From an alpha proteobacterium SCGC AAA288-G21 (lineage in GTDB: Bacteria; Pseudomonadota; Alphaproteobacteria; Pelagibacterales; Pelagibacteraceae): a DNA stretch of 46,080 nucleotides. The notes beneath the pieces were generated by a model. The model saw only the letters and a list, made by a program, of their open reading frames with translations. It was not told the DNA's origin and did no database searches. Shown here in pieces: positions 14,093-23,100 of this stretch. Made by a program: the position numbers and the translations under genes. The stretch covers positions 1-46,080 of the forward strand of contig AZYC01000002.1 in assembly GCA_000513075.1 (NCBI GenBank), given 5' to 3'. Numbering within the stretch: position 1 is the first letter of the stretch; each line of letters opens with the position of its first letter.

Positions 14093-14776
14093 ATGAATAA
14101 ATTTCTAGGTGCACTATTTTCGGGTTTATTGTTTTGTGGCATCTCGGAAGCCGAGAGTTCCTTGCTAGAGTGTCAGGGTAGTAATTTTCCCACTTGGACA
14201 AATTGTTATGGCGAAGTAGGACCTCTCCCAATATCTGGTGACGTTTATACAGGAGAATGGAAAGTCGGCAAATATCACGGTCAAGGGACAATTGAATATT
14301 CAGATGGAACAAAATATGTAGGAAAATGGAAAAATGGTTTACCAAACGGAAAAGGAACCTTAACGGATTCTAGTGAAAATGAATATGTTGGAGGATTTAA
14401 AGATGGCAAGAGACAAGGTATAGGGACTCATACCTCCGCTAATGGAAGTAAATATTTCGGAGAATGGAAAGATGATAAATATCACGGACAAGGGACTAAT
14501 ATTTCCGTTGATGGAAAAAAATATGTTGGGAAGTGGGAAGACGGTTTGCCAAATGGAAAAGGAACCCTAACGGATTCTAGTGGAAATAAATACGTTGGAG
14601 GATTTAAAGAAGGCAAGAGACACGGACAGGGAACTTACACAATGTCAGATGGCTCAAATTACACCGGACAATGGGAAGGTAGCATACCAAATGGAGAAGG
14701 CGTTTATACATTTGCTGATGGAAAAATTGAAAAAGGTATTTGGAAAATGGGAGAATTAATTAAACGGAAAAAATAA
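14093..14776 (+). CDS. Secreted MORN-repeat protein 1 (ORF opens at 14015; signal peptide starts at 14093)
   Basis: Signal peptide MNKFLGALFSGLLFCGISEAES, then about 7 MORN units (YxGxWKxGxxxGxGT, 23 aa). Confidence 0.85.
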   Translation: MNKFLGALFSGLLFCGISEAESSLLECQGSNFPTWTNCYGEVGPLPISGDVYTGEWKVGKYHGQGTIEYSDGTKYVGKWKNGLPNGKGTLTDSSENEYVGGFKDGKRQGIGTHTSANGSKYFGEWKDDKYHGQGTNISVDGKKYVGKWEDGLPNGKGTLTDSSGNKYVGGFKEGKRHGQGTYTMSDGSNYTGQWEGSIPNGEGVYTFADGKIEKGIWKMGELIKRKK

Positions 14777-15664
14777 ATGAAAAACTTATCTTTTTATATA
14801 TTTTTGGTTTTATTTTTTTGTAACATAGGGTGGACAGAAACTTCATTGCCCGAATGTAAAGGAAGTAATTATGAAAAATGGACAAACTGCAAGGGTACTG
14901 AAACATGGGATAATGGAAGAGAATATGTTGGAGAATTTAAAGATGGCAAGAGAAACGGACAGGGGACTATAACTCATCCAGATGGATCAAAATATACTGG
15001 ACAATGGAAAGATGGTTTACCAAATGGAAAAGGAACTGAAACATGGGAAGACGGAACTAAATACGTTGGAGAATTTGAAAATGGTAAGAAAATCGGACAT
15101 GGACAAGGATCTCTCAGATATCCAAATGGAGCTAAATTTGTTGGACAATTTATAGATGGTTTTCCAACCGGAAAAGGAACCATGACATGGCTAGATGGAT
15201 CTAAACATGTTGGAGATTTTGAAGATGGCTCAGCTACTGGACAGGGAACTTTTATAACATCAGATGGAGCTAAATATGTTGGGCAATGGGAAAATGGTTT
15301 TCCAAATGGAAAAGGAATCGAAACATGGTCAGATGGAAGAAAATATGTTGGAAAATACAAAGACGGTTTATTTGATGGACAGGGAACTATGACATGGGCA
15401 GACGGAAAAAGATACGTCGGAGAATATAAAGCAGGCAAAAAAGAGGGACAAGGAACTTATACATATTCGGATGGATCTCAATACGTTGGAGAATATAAAG
15501 ATGATTCAGAAAATGGACAAGGAACTTATACATATCCTGGTGGAGAAAAATATGTTGGAGAATGGAAAGATGGACAATTCCATGGACAGGGAACCCTTAC
15601 ATATACTAATGGAACTGTTGAAAAAGGTTTTTGGAAAGATGGTAATATAGTTGAACCACAATAA
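14777..15664 (+). CDS. Secreted MORN-repeat protein 2
   Basis: Signal peptide, shared cap ETSLPECKGSNYEKWTNCKG, about 10 MORN units; starts immediately after the preceding TAA. Confidence 0.85.
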   Translation: MKNLSFYIFLVLFFCNIGWTETSLPECKGSNYEKWTNCKGTETWDNGREYVGEFKDGKRNGQGTITHPDGSKYTGQWKDGLPNGKGTETWEDGTKYVGEFENGKKIGHGQGSLRYPNGAKFVGQFIDGFPTGKGTMTWLDGSKHVGDFEDGSATGQGTFITSDGAKYVGQWENGFPNGKGIETWSDGRKYVGKYKDGLFDGQGTMTWADGKRYVGEYKAGKKEGQGTYTYSDGSQYVGEYKDDSENGQGTYTYPGGEKYVGEWKDGQFHGQGTLTYTNGTVEKGFWKDGNIVEPQ

Positions 15665-15782
15665 TAAATTAATTTTTTTCTTCAAAAATCAAATTTGGCA
15701 CCTGGGAGGAACGATATTTTTATTTTACTAAATAAGATTTTAAAATTATATATGGAAAGTAATTATTAAAAGGAGAAAAACC

Positions 15783-15863
15783 ATGAAATCAATATCAAGT
15801 GGAAGAACTAGGAGACGTCATCAAAAACAAAAAAGAACAAAGAAAAAAAAGAAAAAAAAATAA
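15783..15863 (+). CDS. Tiny basic ORF, 26 aa: MKSISSGRTRRRHQKQKRTKKKKKKK
   Basis: ATG...TAA read by hand; strong Shine-Dalgarno AAAAGGAGAAAAACC directly upstream; below the supplied ORF-track cutoff. Confidence 0.45.
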   Translation: MKSISSGRTRRRHQKQKRTKKKKKKK

Positions 15864-15882
15864 AAATTGATAAAATAATAAA

Positions 15883-16029
15883 ATGAAAAAATTGACAGCA
15901 AAAAGAAAAATACGACAAATCCGAATGTTTAAGAAAAACTTAAAAAAGGTGGAGAAAAGAAAAAATAAGAAAGAGAAAGACAAAAAAGAAGCAGCTGAGA
16001 AACAACGTGTGTTACCAAGGTCGCGTTAG
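15883..16029 (+). CDS. Small Lys/Arg-rich ORF, 48 aa: MKKLTAKRKIRQIRMFKKNLKKVEKRKNKKEKDKKEAAEKQRVLPRSR
   Basis: ATG...TAG read by hand; follows the 26-aa ORF by 19 nt. Confidence 0.35.
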   Translation: MKKLTAKRKIRQIRMFKKNLKKVEKRKNKKEKDKKEAAEKQRVLPRSR

Positions 16030-16108
16030 TAAGCACAGCTTTTTGAGTTAGGCTTAGAAATAATACGGGGCGTTCTGTTGCTCGGTGCCTTGGACCTGGC
16101 TTTGTTGG
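16002..16108 (-). pseudogene. Degenerate partial copy of the ssrA 3' segment
   Basis: GGCACCGAGCAACAGAACGCCCC (minus) versus GGCACCGGGCAACAGAACGCCCC in ssrA; flanking partial matches GTGTGTTACCA/GTGTGTCACCA and GACC..GCTTT. Confidence 0.6.
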
Positions 16109-16135
16109 TTTGTAATATCGCTATTGCAGAATTTA

Positions 16136-17299
16136 ATGAATAAAAATTTACTTTTATTAACCATCAGTCAGGTTTTTGGATTTACAGCTAATATTATTAC
16201 AGTTTTTTTAAGTGGAATTGTCGGGTCACAAATTACATCTATAAAGTCTTTATCAACATTGCCTACAGCTTTATCAGTTGTTGGTACTGCAATTTTTACT
16301 ATTTTAGCAGCAAAAATTATGGGCAAAATAGGCCGAAGGTTAGGTTTTATTTTTGCAGCTTTAGTAAGTTCAGCGACTTGTTTGCTAGCTACTTTCGCTA
16401 TCATTCAACAAAACTTTATTTTATTTTGTATCTCACATTTAATTCTTGGTATGGGGATAGCTTTTGCTCATCAATATCGTTTTGCAGCAGCAGAAAGTGT
16501 AGAGAAAGAAAAAGTACCAAAAGCTATCTCTATTTTAATGTTAGCTGGAATCGTTTCATCCTTTCTAGGTATAACTTTAGCGAATTATACAAAAAATATT
16601 TTTAGTGATTATTTATATGTTGGCTCTTATCTTTTGCTCGCTGTATTTACTTTTATGCCAGCAATATTTTTAATTTTTTATAAAAATAATGAAAAAACAA
16701 AAATAGATTTTAATAATAAATACAATGGACGTAGATCATTTGAAATAATTTTTCAACCAAGATTTTTGCAAGCAATAATTGCTGCTGCATTTGCTTATGC
16801 TATCATGTCATTTTTAATGACTGCTACACCCTTAAGCATGCATGTGATGGAAAAAATGAGTTTAAAAAAAACAGGCATAGTTCTTCAATTTCATCTAGTA
16901 GCTATGTTTCTTCCATCATTAATTACAGGACATTTAATTAAAAAGTTTGGGCATAGCAATATAATGTATATAGGAGTTTTATTTTTTGTCGTAACAATAA
17001 TCTTAAGTTTATTTGAACAAACATTAGCAAATTATATGGTAGCTCTAATATTTTTAGGATTAGGATGGAATTTTTTATTTATTTCTGGAACTAGTTTAGT
17101 TGTTTTAACTTATAAAGAAGAAGAGAAATTTAGAGCACAAGGAATTAATGATTTGATTGTATTCTCTATAATGGCATTAGCAAGTTTATCGGCAGGAATA
17201 TTGCTAAGTTTAACTAGTTGGAAAACTATGAACTTAATATGTATTCCTTTTTTGATTTTAATCCTTATTACTACTTTTAGAGCTGAAAGAATAAATTAG
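16136..17299 (+). CDS. MFS transporter (ORF opens at 16085; ATG at 16136 fits a membrane N-terminus)
   Basis: About 12 hydrophobic segments; GKIGRRLGFIFAALVSSATC MFS loop 2-3-like motif. Confidence 0.82.
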   Translation: MNKNLLLLTISQVFGFTANIITVFLSGIVGSQITSIKSLSTLPTALSVVGTAIFTILAAKIMGKIGRRLGFIFAALVSSATCLLATFAIIQQNFILFCISHLILGMGIAFAHQYRFAAAESVEKEKVPKAISILMLAGIVSSFLGITLANYTKNIFSDYLYVGSYLLLAVFTFMPAIFLIFYKNNEKTKIDFNNKYNGRRSFEIIFQPRFLQAIIAAAFAYAIMSFLMTATPLSMHVMEKMSLKKTGIVLQFHLVAMFLPSLITGHLIKKFGHSNIMYIGVLFFVVTIILSLFEQTLANYMVALIFLGLGWNFLFISGTSLVVLTYKEEEKFRAQGINDLIVFSIMALASLSAGILLSLTSWKTMNLICIPFLILILITTFRAERIN

Positions 17300-17309
17300 A
17301 ATAATTCCC

Positions 17310-17625
17310 CAGCGTAAGTCTAATTTCTCTCTTCTGTGTGTCACCAGTGTGTCCGGAACTACTGATAGATTAAATTGTCTTTGACTTACTTAGCTACAAG
17401 AGACTTTACTAGGGGCGTTCTGTTGCCCGGTGCCCCAGACCGCGCTTTCTTAATATAAATTAAGCAGCGAGAGCAAATTTATCATTTGCAATTATAATTT
17501 AGCCCGTTACGGCGGAACAATACCGAACGAAAGAATAGCCTTTAGACACTCGTCGATCCTAGTTCACCCCCGCAAGTTGTAAATGGTGGAGGTGGTGGGT
17601 ACTGCCCCCACGTCCGCAATGTTTA
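17310..17625 (-). ncRNA. ssrA: tmRNA, circularly permuted two-piece alphaproteobacterial type (outer boundaries approximate)
   Basis: Minus strand: acceptor piece ...GGGGGCAGTACCCACCACCTCCACCA (encoded CCA at 17584-17586), loop, then 5' GGGGGTGAACTAGGATCGACG (from about 17571), tag ORF GCA AAT GAT AAA TTT GCT CTC GCT GCT TAA = ANDKFALAA* at 17460-17489, then a GGGGC/GCCCC stem. Confidence 0.9.
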
Positions 17626-17710
17626 TTACGAAATTCGTTTATCGTCATAGTTGGAAATCCAACACTATTAATATAAAACTTATATATTATAATTCAATAA
17701 TTTTTTAATC

Positions 17711-18658
17711 ATGGAATTAACGGATCAGCAAAAAAAAGAAATAGCTGAACAACAGTCTCAAATAAATACCACTAAAAGAGTAACCGCTCCAGGACTTGAA
17801 AAAATACTTTATGAGATATTACCTGTTTTAGATCATGGTTTTGTAAGAGTAGTAGACTATATGGGAGATGATACTTCTATAGTTCAATCAGCTAGAGTTT
17901 CGTATGGAAAAGGAACTAAAAAAGTATCTACTGATAGTGGACTCATTAAATATTTAATGCGCCACAGGCATAGTACACCCTTTGAAATGTGTGAAATAAA
18001 ATATCATGTTAAGTTACCAATTTTTGTTGCAAGACAGTGGATTAGACATCGAACTGCAAATGTAAATGAATATTCTGCGAGATATTCGATTTTAGATAAG
18101 GAATTCTATCTTCCTGCTAAGGAAAACTTGGCCGCACAGTCAAAAAATAATAGACAGGGAAGAGGTGATTTAATTAATGGTGAACAAGCAGATGATGTTC
18201 TCAAAATATTAAAAGAAGATGCTGAAAAAAGTTACAAAGACTATGAAACAATGCTTAACGAACGTCATGATGGAACGATAATCAATGAAAACAAAAAAGG
18301 ACTTGCAAGAGAGCTCGCAAGAATGAATTTGACGCTCAATACTTATACACAGTGGTATTGGAAAACAGATTTGTTGAATTTATTAAATTTTTTGTCTTTA
18401 AGAGCTGATGATCATGCACAATACGAGATCAGAGCTTATGCAGACATAATGATTGACAGTTTAAAAAGATGGGTGCCCATAACTTATGAAGCCTTTATGG
18501 ATTACCGGATAGGTGCAATTGAATTATCATCTAAAGGAAAATCAGTAATCTCAAAAATGATTAAAGGGAAAAGCTGTGATTTTGAAAATTCAGAACTAAC
18601 CAAAAGAGAATGGAATGAATTAATGGAGTCTTTTGGTTTTAAAGAAAAGATGATTTAA
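17711..18658 (+). CDS. thyX: FAD-dependent thymidylate synthase ThyX
   Basis: [19 protein letters not shown] (ThyX RHRxxSxxxxSxR-type motif), [11 protein letters not shown]. Confidence 0.95.
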   Translation: MELTDQQKKEIAEQQSQINTTKRVTAPGLEKILYEILPVLDHGFVRVVDYMGDDTSIVQSARVSYGKGTKKVSTDSGLIKYLMRHRHSTPFEMCEIKYHVKLPIFVARQWIRHRTANVNEYSARYSILDKEFYLPAKENLAAQSKNNRQGRGDLINGEQADDVLKILKEDAEKSYKDYETMLNERHDGTIINENKKGLARELARMNLTLNTYTQWYWKTDLLNLLNFLSLRADDHAQYEIRAYADIMIDSLKRWVPITYEAFMDYRIGAIELSSKGKSVISKMIKGKSCDFENSELTKREWNELMESFGFKEKMI

Positions 18659-19463
18659 TTTTTTTTGCTAATTCTAAATATACTTTTGAAATTTTATGTT
18701 CAGGATTTTCCTCAACCAGTGGTTTTCCATTATCTGCAGTCTTCCCGACATTTGGATCAATTGGAATTTTTCCTAGAAATTTTTTATTAAATTCTTTTGC
18801 AACTCTTTCAACTCCACCTTCACCAAAAATATTATATTTTTTTCCATCATCGCCCTCAAAATAACTCATATTATCCACGAGACCAACTATTTTAACTTTA
18901 AGTTTATCAAACATTTTGATTCCTCTTTTAACATCTAAAAGGGCAATTTCTTGAGGAGTTGAAATAATGATTGCGCCGTCAATTTTAATTTCTTGTGAAA
19001 ATGTTAATTGCGTATCCCCAGTTCCTGGGGGCATATCGATAATAAGAAAATCCAAATTATTCCAAAGCACTTTTTGAGTGAAAGTTTTTATTGCACTTGT
19101 TACCATGGGTCCTCTCCAGATCATGGGTGTTTCTTCATCTACTAAAAAACCGATAGATATACACTGCACGCCGTATTTTTCAATTGGAGTTAAACTTTTT
19201 CCATCACTCTCAGGTTTTTGATTAATGTCCATCATTTTTGGTAAAGAAGGTCCATATATATCTGCGTCAAGAATGCCCACTTTTGATCCAAGATTTTTTA
19301 AAGACATCGCTAAATTAATAGCAAATGTTGATTTACCTACTCCTCCCTTAGCGCTTGAAATAGCAATGGTATATTTTGTTCCTTGGATTGGATTTTTTGT
19401 AAAGCTTTTTGGAGCTATTTTTTCTTTCATTGATTCACTTAGGCCAGCAGTTCTTTTATCCAT
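18639..19463 (-). CDS. mrp: Mrp/NBP35-family Fe-S cluster carrier ATPase (ApbC), short form without N-terminal MIP18 domain
   Basis: [19 protein letters not shown] deviant Walker [25 protein letters not shown]. Confidence 0.92.
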   Translation of the reverse strand: MDKRTAGLSESMKEKIAPKSFTKNPIQGTKYTIAISSAKGGVGKSTFAINLAMSLKNLGSKVGILDADIYGPSLPKMMDINQKPESDGKSLTPIEKYGVQCISIGFLVDEETPMIWRGPMVTSAIKTFTQKVLWNNLDFLIIDMPPGTGDTQLTFSQEIKIDGAIIISTPQEIALLDVKRGIKMFDKLKVKIVGLVDNMSYFEGDDGKKYNIFGEGGVERVAKEFNKKFLGKIPIDPNVGKTADNGKPLVEENPEHKISKVYLELAKKIKSSFL

Positions 19464-19512
19464 ATTAGTATCTTAACTTGTTTTTCACTCTAAAAACATT
19501 ATATACATTCTC

Positions 19513-20616
19513 ATGGCAAACAAAGATGATTTTAGAGGTGGTGGAAGTCCTTGGGGTTCACCTCCTGGAGAAGGCAACGGTTCTGGACGAAGAGGACCAA
19601 CTCCGCCTAACATTGATGAAGTTATAAAAAAAATTCAAGATTTAATAAAAAAATTTATGCCTGGAAATGGTTCTAGTGGAAAACCCATAATTTTAGGCTT
19701 AGTAATTTTAATTGCAATTTGGGCATTTAGTGGTTTGTATAGAGTACTCCCTGACGAACAAGGAGTAGTTTTAAGATTTGGAAAATTTGTTTCTACAACT
19801 CAACCTGGTTTGAATTATCATATTCCTTATCCAGTGGAAACTGTTCTTACTCCAAAGGTTACAAAAGTAAATAGAATTGATGTTGGTTTTAGATCAGTAA
19901 GTGACTCAGGAAGAACTTCGGGCGTAGACGATGTTTCAGAAGAAAGCTTAATGTTAACCGGTGATGAAAATATTGTAAACATTGACTTTTCAGTTTTTTG
20001 GGTCATCAAAGATGCTGGCAAGTTTTTGTTTAAAATACAAAGTCCTGTAGTAACAGTAAAAGCTGCAGCCGAAACAGCCATGAGAGAAGTAATAGCAAGA
20101 AGTAAAATTCAATCAATATTGACTGAAGGTAGATCCAAAATTGAAATTGAAACACAAAACATTATCCAGAGTCTTTTGGATGAGTATGAGTCTGGAATAC
20201 AGATTACTCAAGTACAAACCCAAAAAGCTGACCCACCCGATGAAGTAATTGATGCTTTTAGAGATGTTCAAGCTGCAAGAGCAGATATGGAGCGTTCAAA
20301 GAATGAAGCTGAAGCTTATCAAAATGATGTCATACCAAGGGCGAGGGGTGATGCTGCAAAAATCTTACAGGAAGCTGAGGCATACAAAAAACAAGTTGTT
20401 GCGCTAGCTGAAGGAGAGGCGAGTAGATTTTTAGCAATTTATAATGAATACAAATTGGCTAAACGAGTAACCCAGGAAAGAATGTATCTTGAGACCATGG
20501 AAAAGGTTTTAGCGGATATAGATAAAGTCATTATAGATAAAAAAGCAGGAGGAGTGGTTCCTTACTTACCTTTACCAGAGTTAACGAAGAAATCGAAAGG
20601 AACTGACACACAATGA
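19513..20616 (+). CDS. hflK: FtsH protease modulator HflK
   Basis: Gly/Pro-rich N-terminus, TM, LPDEQGVVLRFGKFVSTTQPGLNYHIPYP prohibitin/SPFH domain. Confidence 0.94.
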   Translation: MANKDDFRGGGSPWGSPPGEGNGSGRRGPTPPNIDEVIKKIQDLIKKFMPGNGSSGKPIILGLVILIAIWAFSGLYRVLPDEQGVVLRFGKFVSTTQPGLNYHIPYPVETVLTPKVTKVNRIDVGFRSVSDSGRTSGVDDVSEESLMLTGDENIVNIDFSVFWVIKDAGKFLFKIQSPVVTVKAAAETAMREVIARSKIQSILTEGRSKIEIETQNIIQSLLDEYESGIQITQVQTQKADPPDEVIDAFRDVQAARADMERSKNEAEAYQNDVIPRARGDAAKILQEAEAYKKQVVALAEGEASRFLAIYNEYKLAKRVTQERMYLETMEKVLADIDKVIIDKKAGGVVPYLPLPELTKKSKGTDTQ

Positions 20617-21482
20617 AACTAGGTAAATTTATACTTCCTATTATAATTGCTCTTGGAGTCTTAGCTTATTTATCATTTTTTACGGTCAAAGAAATTAATC
20701 AAGCGATAGTGTTACAATTTGGTGACCCGAAAAGAGTACTTAATGATCCTGGGCTTAAAGTAAAAATTCCTTTTATTCAGAATGTTGTGTTCTTAGATCG
20801 TAGAATTTTAAGTTTAGATCCTCAACCAGAAGAAGTCATTGCATCAGATCAAAAAAGATTAATTGTGGATGCTTACGCACGATTTAAAATTGTTGATCCG
20901 TTAAAGTTTTACATTTCAGTGGGCAATGAAGCGGTAGCAAGATCAAGATTAGCTACAATTATTAATTCGAGAATAAGAAATGTTTTAGGTAAACAGAGTC
21001 TTGCAACATTATTGTCTGAAGCGAGATCAAAACAAATGGCAATTATTCAAGATGGTGTTAATGCTGAGGCAGAAAAATTTGGTATAACAATTATTGATAT
21101 TAGAATTAAAAGGGCCGATCTTCCACAAGCGAATAGCGAAGCTATATATAAAAGAATGCAAACTGAAAGAGAAAGAGAAGCAAAACAATTTAGAGCAAGA
21201 GGAGCTGAAATGGCGGTTACCATTACTTCAACGGCAGATAAAGAAGTTACTGTTATTTTAGCGAATGCAAATAAACAATCTGAGATTATGAAGGGTGAAG
21301 GAGACGGTATAAGAAATAAAATATTTGCCGATGCCTTTGGTCAAGACCCAGAGTTTTTTTCTTTTTATAGGGCAATGCAAGCTTATGAAACAGCATTAAT
21401 CGGAGGAGAAACATCGCTAATCTTATCTCCTGATAGTGAATTCTTTAAATTTTTTGGAAGTACGGGGCTAACCAAAAACTAA
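20613..21482 (+). CDS. hflC: FtsH protease modulator HflC
   Basis: VKEINQAIVLQFGDPKRVLNDPGLKVKIPFIQNV SPFH domain; overlaps hflK. Confidence 0.94.
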   Translation: MKLGKFILPIIIALGVLAYLSFFTVKEINQAIVLQFGDPKRVLNDPGLKVKIPFIQNVVFLDRRILSLDPQPEEVIASDQKRLIVDAYARFKIVDPLKFYISVGNEAVARSRLATIINSRIRNVLGKQSLATLLSEARSKQMAIIQDGVNAEAEKFGITIIDIRIKRADLPQANSEAIYKRMQTEREREAKQFRARGAEMAVTITSTADKEVTVILANANKQSEIMKGEGDGIRNKIFADAFGQDPEFFSFYRAMQAYETALIGGETSLILSPDSEFFKFFGSTGLTKN

Positions 21483-21494
21483 ATAATAAATTCA

Positions 21495-21680
21495 ATGAAA
21501 GAGCTAGTAATTGCTTTTGGTTTATTACTCTTTATAGAAGGTTTTTTGTACGCCTTATTTCCATCAAAAATGAAAAATATGCTAAAAACCATTGAAAAGA
21601 TGGAAGTCAATCAACTGAGAACAGGTGGTTTGATTTTTGCTTTAATAGGCTTTGCAATTGTTTGGTACTATAAAAGTTAG
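21495..21680 (+). CDS. DUF2065-like small membrane protein
   Basis: 61 aa, two TM segments, LLFIEGFLYALFPSKMKNML; between hflC and degP. Confidence 0.75.
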   Translation: MKELVIAFGLLLFIEGFLYALFPSKMKNMLKTIEKMEVNQLRTGGLIFALIGFAIVWYYKS

Positions 21681-21682
21681 TT

Positions 21683-23089
21683 ATGAATTTAAACAAATTT
21701 AAATTTTATTTTATAAACTTTATTTTAATAATTTTTTTTTCTACTTCTGTAAGTGCTAAAAAAGTTCCAGATTCATTTGCCGATTTAGCAGAAAAGCTAA
21801 TGCCATCGGTTGTAAATATTTCAACGACACAAACAATCAAAGGCAAAGTTAATCCTTTTCCATTCGAATTTCCTCCAGGTTCTCCTTTTGAGGATTTGTT
21901 CAAGGATTTTAACAGTCCAACCGAGAGACAAATTAGTTCTTTGGGATCGGGATTCATTATTGATGCAAAAGGAATTGTGATTACTAATAATCATGTAATT
22001 CATAATGCAGAGGAAATTATTGTTAAAGTTAATGGCAAAAAAGAATTTAAAGCAAAAGTATTGGGAAGTGATCCTCTCTCAGATGTTGCGGTCATTGAAA
22101 TTATTTCTGATGATACTTTTACTCCAGTAAAGTTTGGAGATTCTGATAAGGCAAGGATTGGAGATTGGGTGATTGCAATCGGCAACCCTTTTGGTTTTGG
22201 TGGAACGGTTACTTCAGGAATTATATCAGCTCGCAATAGAGAGATTGGGCTTTCTCGTTATGAAAATTATATTCAAACAGATGCTTCAATTAACCAAGGA
22301 AATTCTGGAGGACCACTTTTTAATTTAAAAGGCGAAGTGATCGGAATCAATACTGCAATTTTAGGTCAATCAGGGTCAATTGGAATCGGATTTGCAATCC
22401 CCTCAAACTCAGCATCTCTAGTCGTTGATCAATTATTAAAGTATGGAGAAACCAAGAGAGGTTGGTTAGGAGTTAGAATTCAAGAAGTTACAATAGAAAT
22501 TGCAGAAGTGGAGCAATTAGATTCTCCAAAAGGGGCTTTGGTTGCCAGCGTAGGTGATAACAGTCCAGCAGACAAAGCAGGGATTAAACCTGGAGATATT
22601 ATTTTAGAATTTGATGGTAAGGACGTGGATACAATGAAAACTTTACCAAAAATTGTTGCACTGACAGAAGTGGGTAAAAACGTAATTGTTAAAGTTTGGA
22701 GAAATAAAAAAATAATTTCAAAAAAAGTTTTATTGGGCCGGCTTGAAAGTTCTAAAGAATTTGCATCACTTAAAGAAAAGGAGGCACCAACTGAAATCAA
22801 ATCTCTTAAAATTTCCGTAAGATTATTAACCGAAGAAGATATTAATCAACGACAATTGCCTTCTGATATAACTGGAGTTGTAATTACTGAAATTGCTTCC
22901 GACAGCCCTGTTTACAATCACCTGCAAGTTAATGATATTATTGTTGAAGTTCAAAAAACAAAGATTAATAATTTAAATCATTTAAAAGATATATTGAAGA
23001 AAAGCTTTGGCAAAGGCGAAAAGACTTTATTGTTTGCAACTTATAACAATCAAAATGTAAGACGCTATCTAGGAATTAAATTAAATTAA
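21683..23089 (+). CDS. degP: Do/DegP-family periplasmic serine protease
   Basis: ITNNHVIHNAEEI, GNSGGPLFNLKGEVIGINTAI, two PDZ domains. Confidence 0.95.
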   Translation: MNLNKFKFYFINFILIIFFSTSVSAKKVPDSFADLAEKLMPSVVNISTTQTIKGKVNPFPFEFPPGSPFEDLFKDFNSPTERQISSLGSGFIIDAKGIVITNNHVIHNAEEIIVKVNGKKEFKAKVLGSDPLSDVAVIEIISDDTFTPVKFGDSDKARIGDWVIAIGNPFGFGGTVTSGIISARNREIGLSRYENYIQTDASINQGNSGGPLFNLKGEVIGINTAILGQSGSIGIGFAIPSNSASLVVDQLLKYGETKRGWLGVRIQEVTIEIAEVEQLDSPKGALVASVGDNSPADKAGIKPGDIILEFDGKDVDTMKTLPKIVALTEVGKNVIVKVWRNKKIISKKVLLGRLESSKEFASLKEKEAPTEIKSLKISVRLLTEEDINQRQLPSDITGVVITEIASDSPVYNHLQVNDIIVEVQKTKINNLNHLKDILKKSFGKGEKTLLFATYNNQNVRRYLGIKLN

Positions 23090-23100
23090 TTTTCCATTCC

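Noticed and set aside
14974-15438. 154-aa minus-strand ORF antisense to MORN protein 2
   Set aside because: Pro/Ser-rich repetitive translation is the mirror of the MORN repeat; no independent coding signal.
14300-15600. Regular short repeats resembling a CRISPR or satellite array
   Set aside because: 69-bp periodicity is in frame and encodes 23-aa MORN units; no unique spacers.
15795-15983. 62-aa Phe-rich minus-strand ORF
   Set aside because: Antisense of A-rich plus-strand sequence; low-complexity FFF/LLL translation.
18639-18658. 20-bp convergent overlap of thyX and mrp 3' ends
   Set aside because: Ordinary compact-genome overlap.
18639-19463. Mrp lacking its N-terminal MIP18 domain as a truncation
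   Set aside because: Short Mrp/ApbC forms without this domain are common and the ATPase motifs are complete.
22480-22800. 106-aa minus-strand ORF within degP
   Set aside because: Shadow ORF inside a well-supported gene; other antisense ORFs in ligA, uvrD, leuA, mreB, murG and murE-F were rejected likewise.
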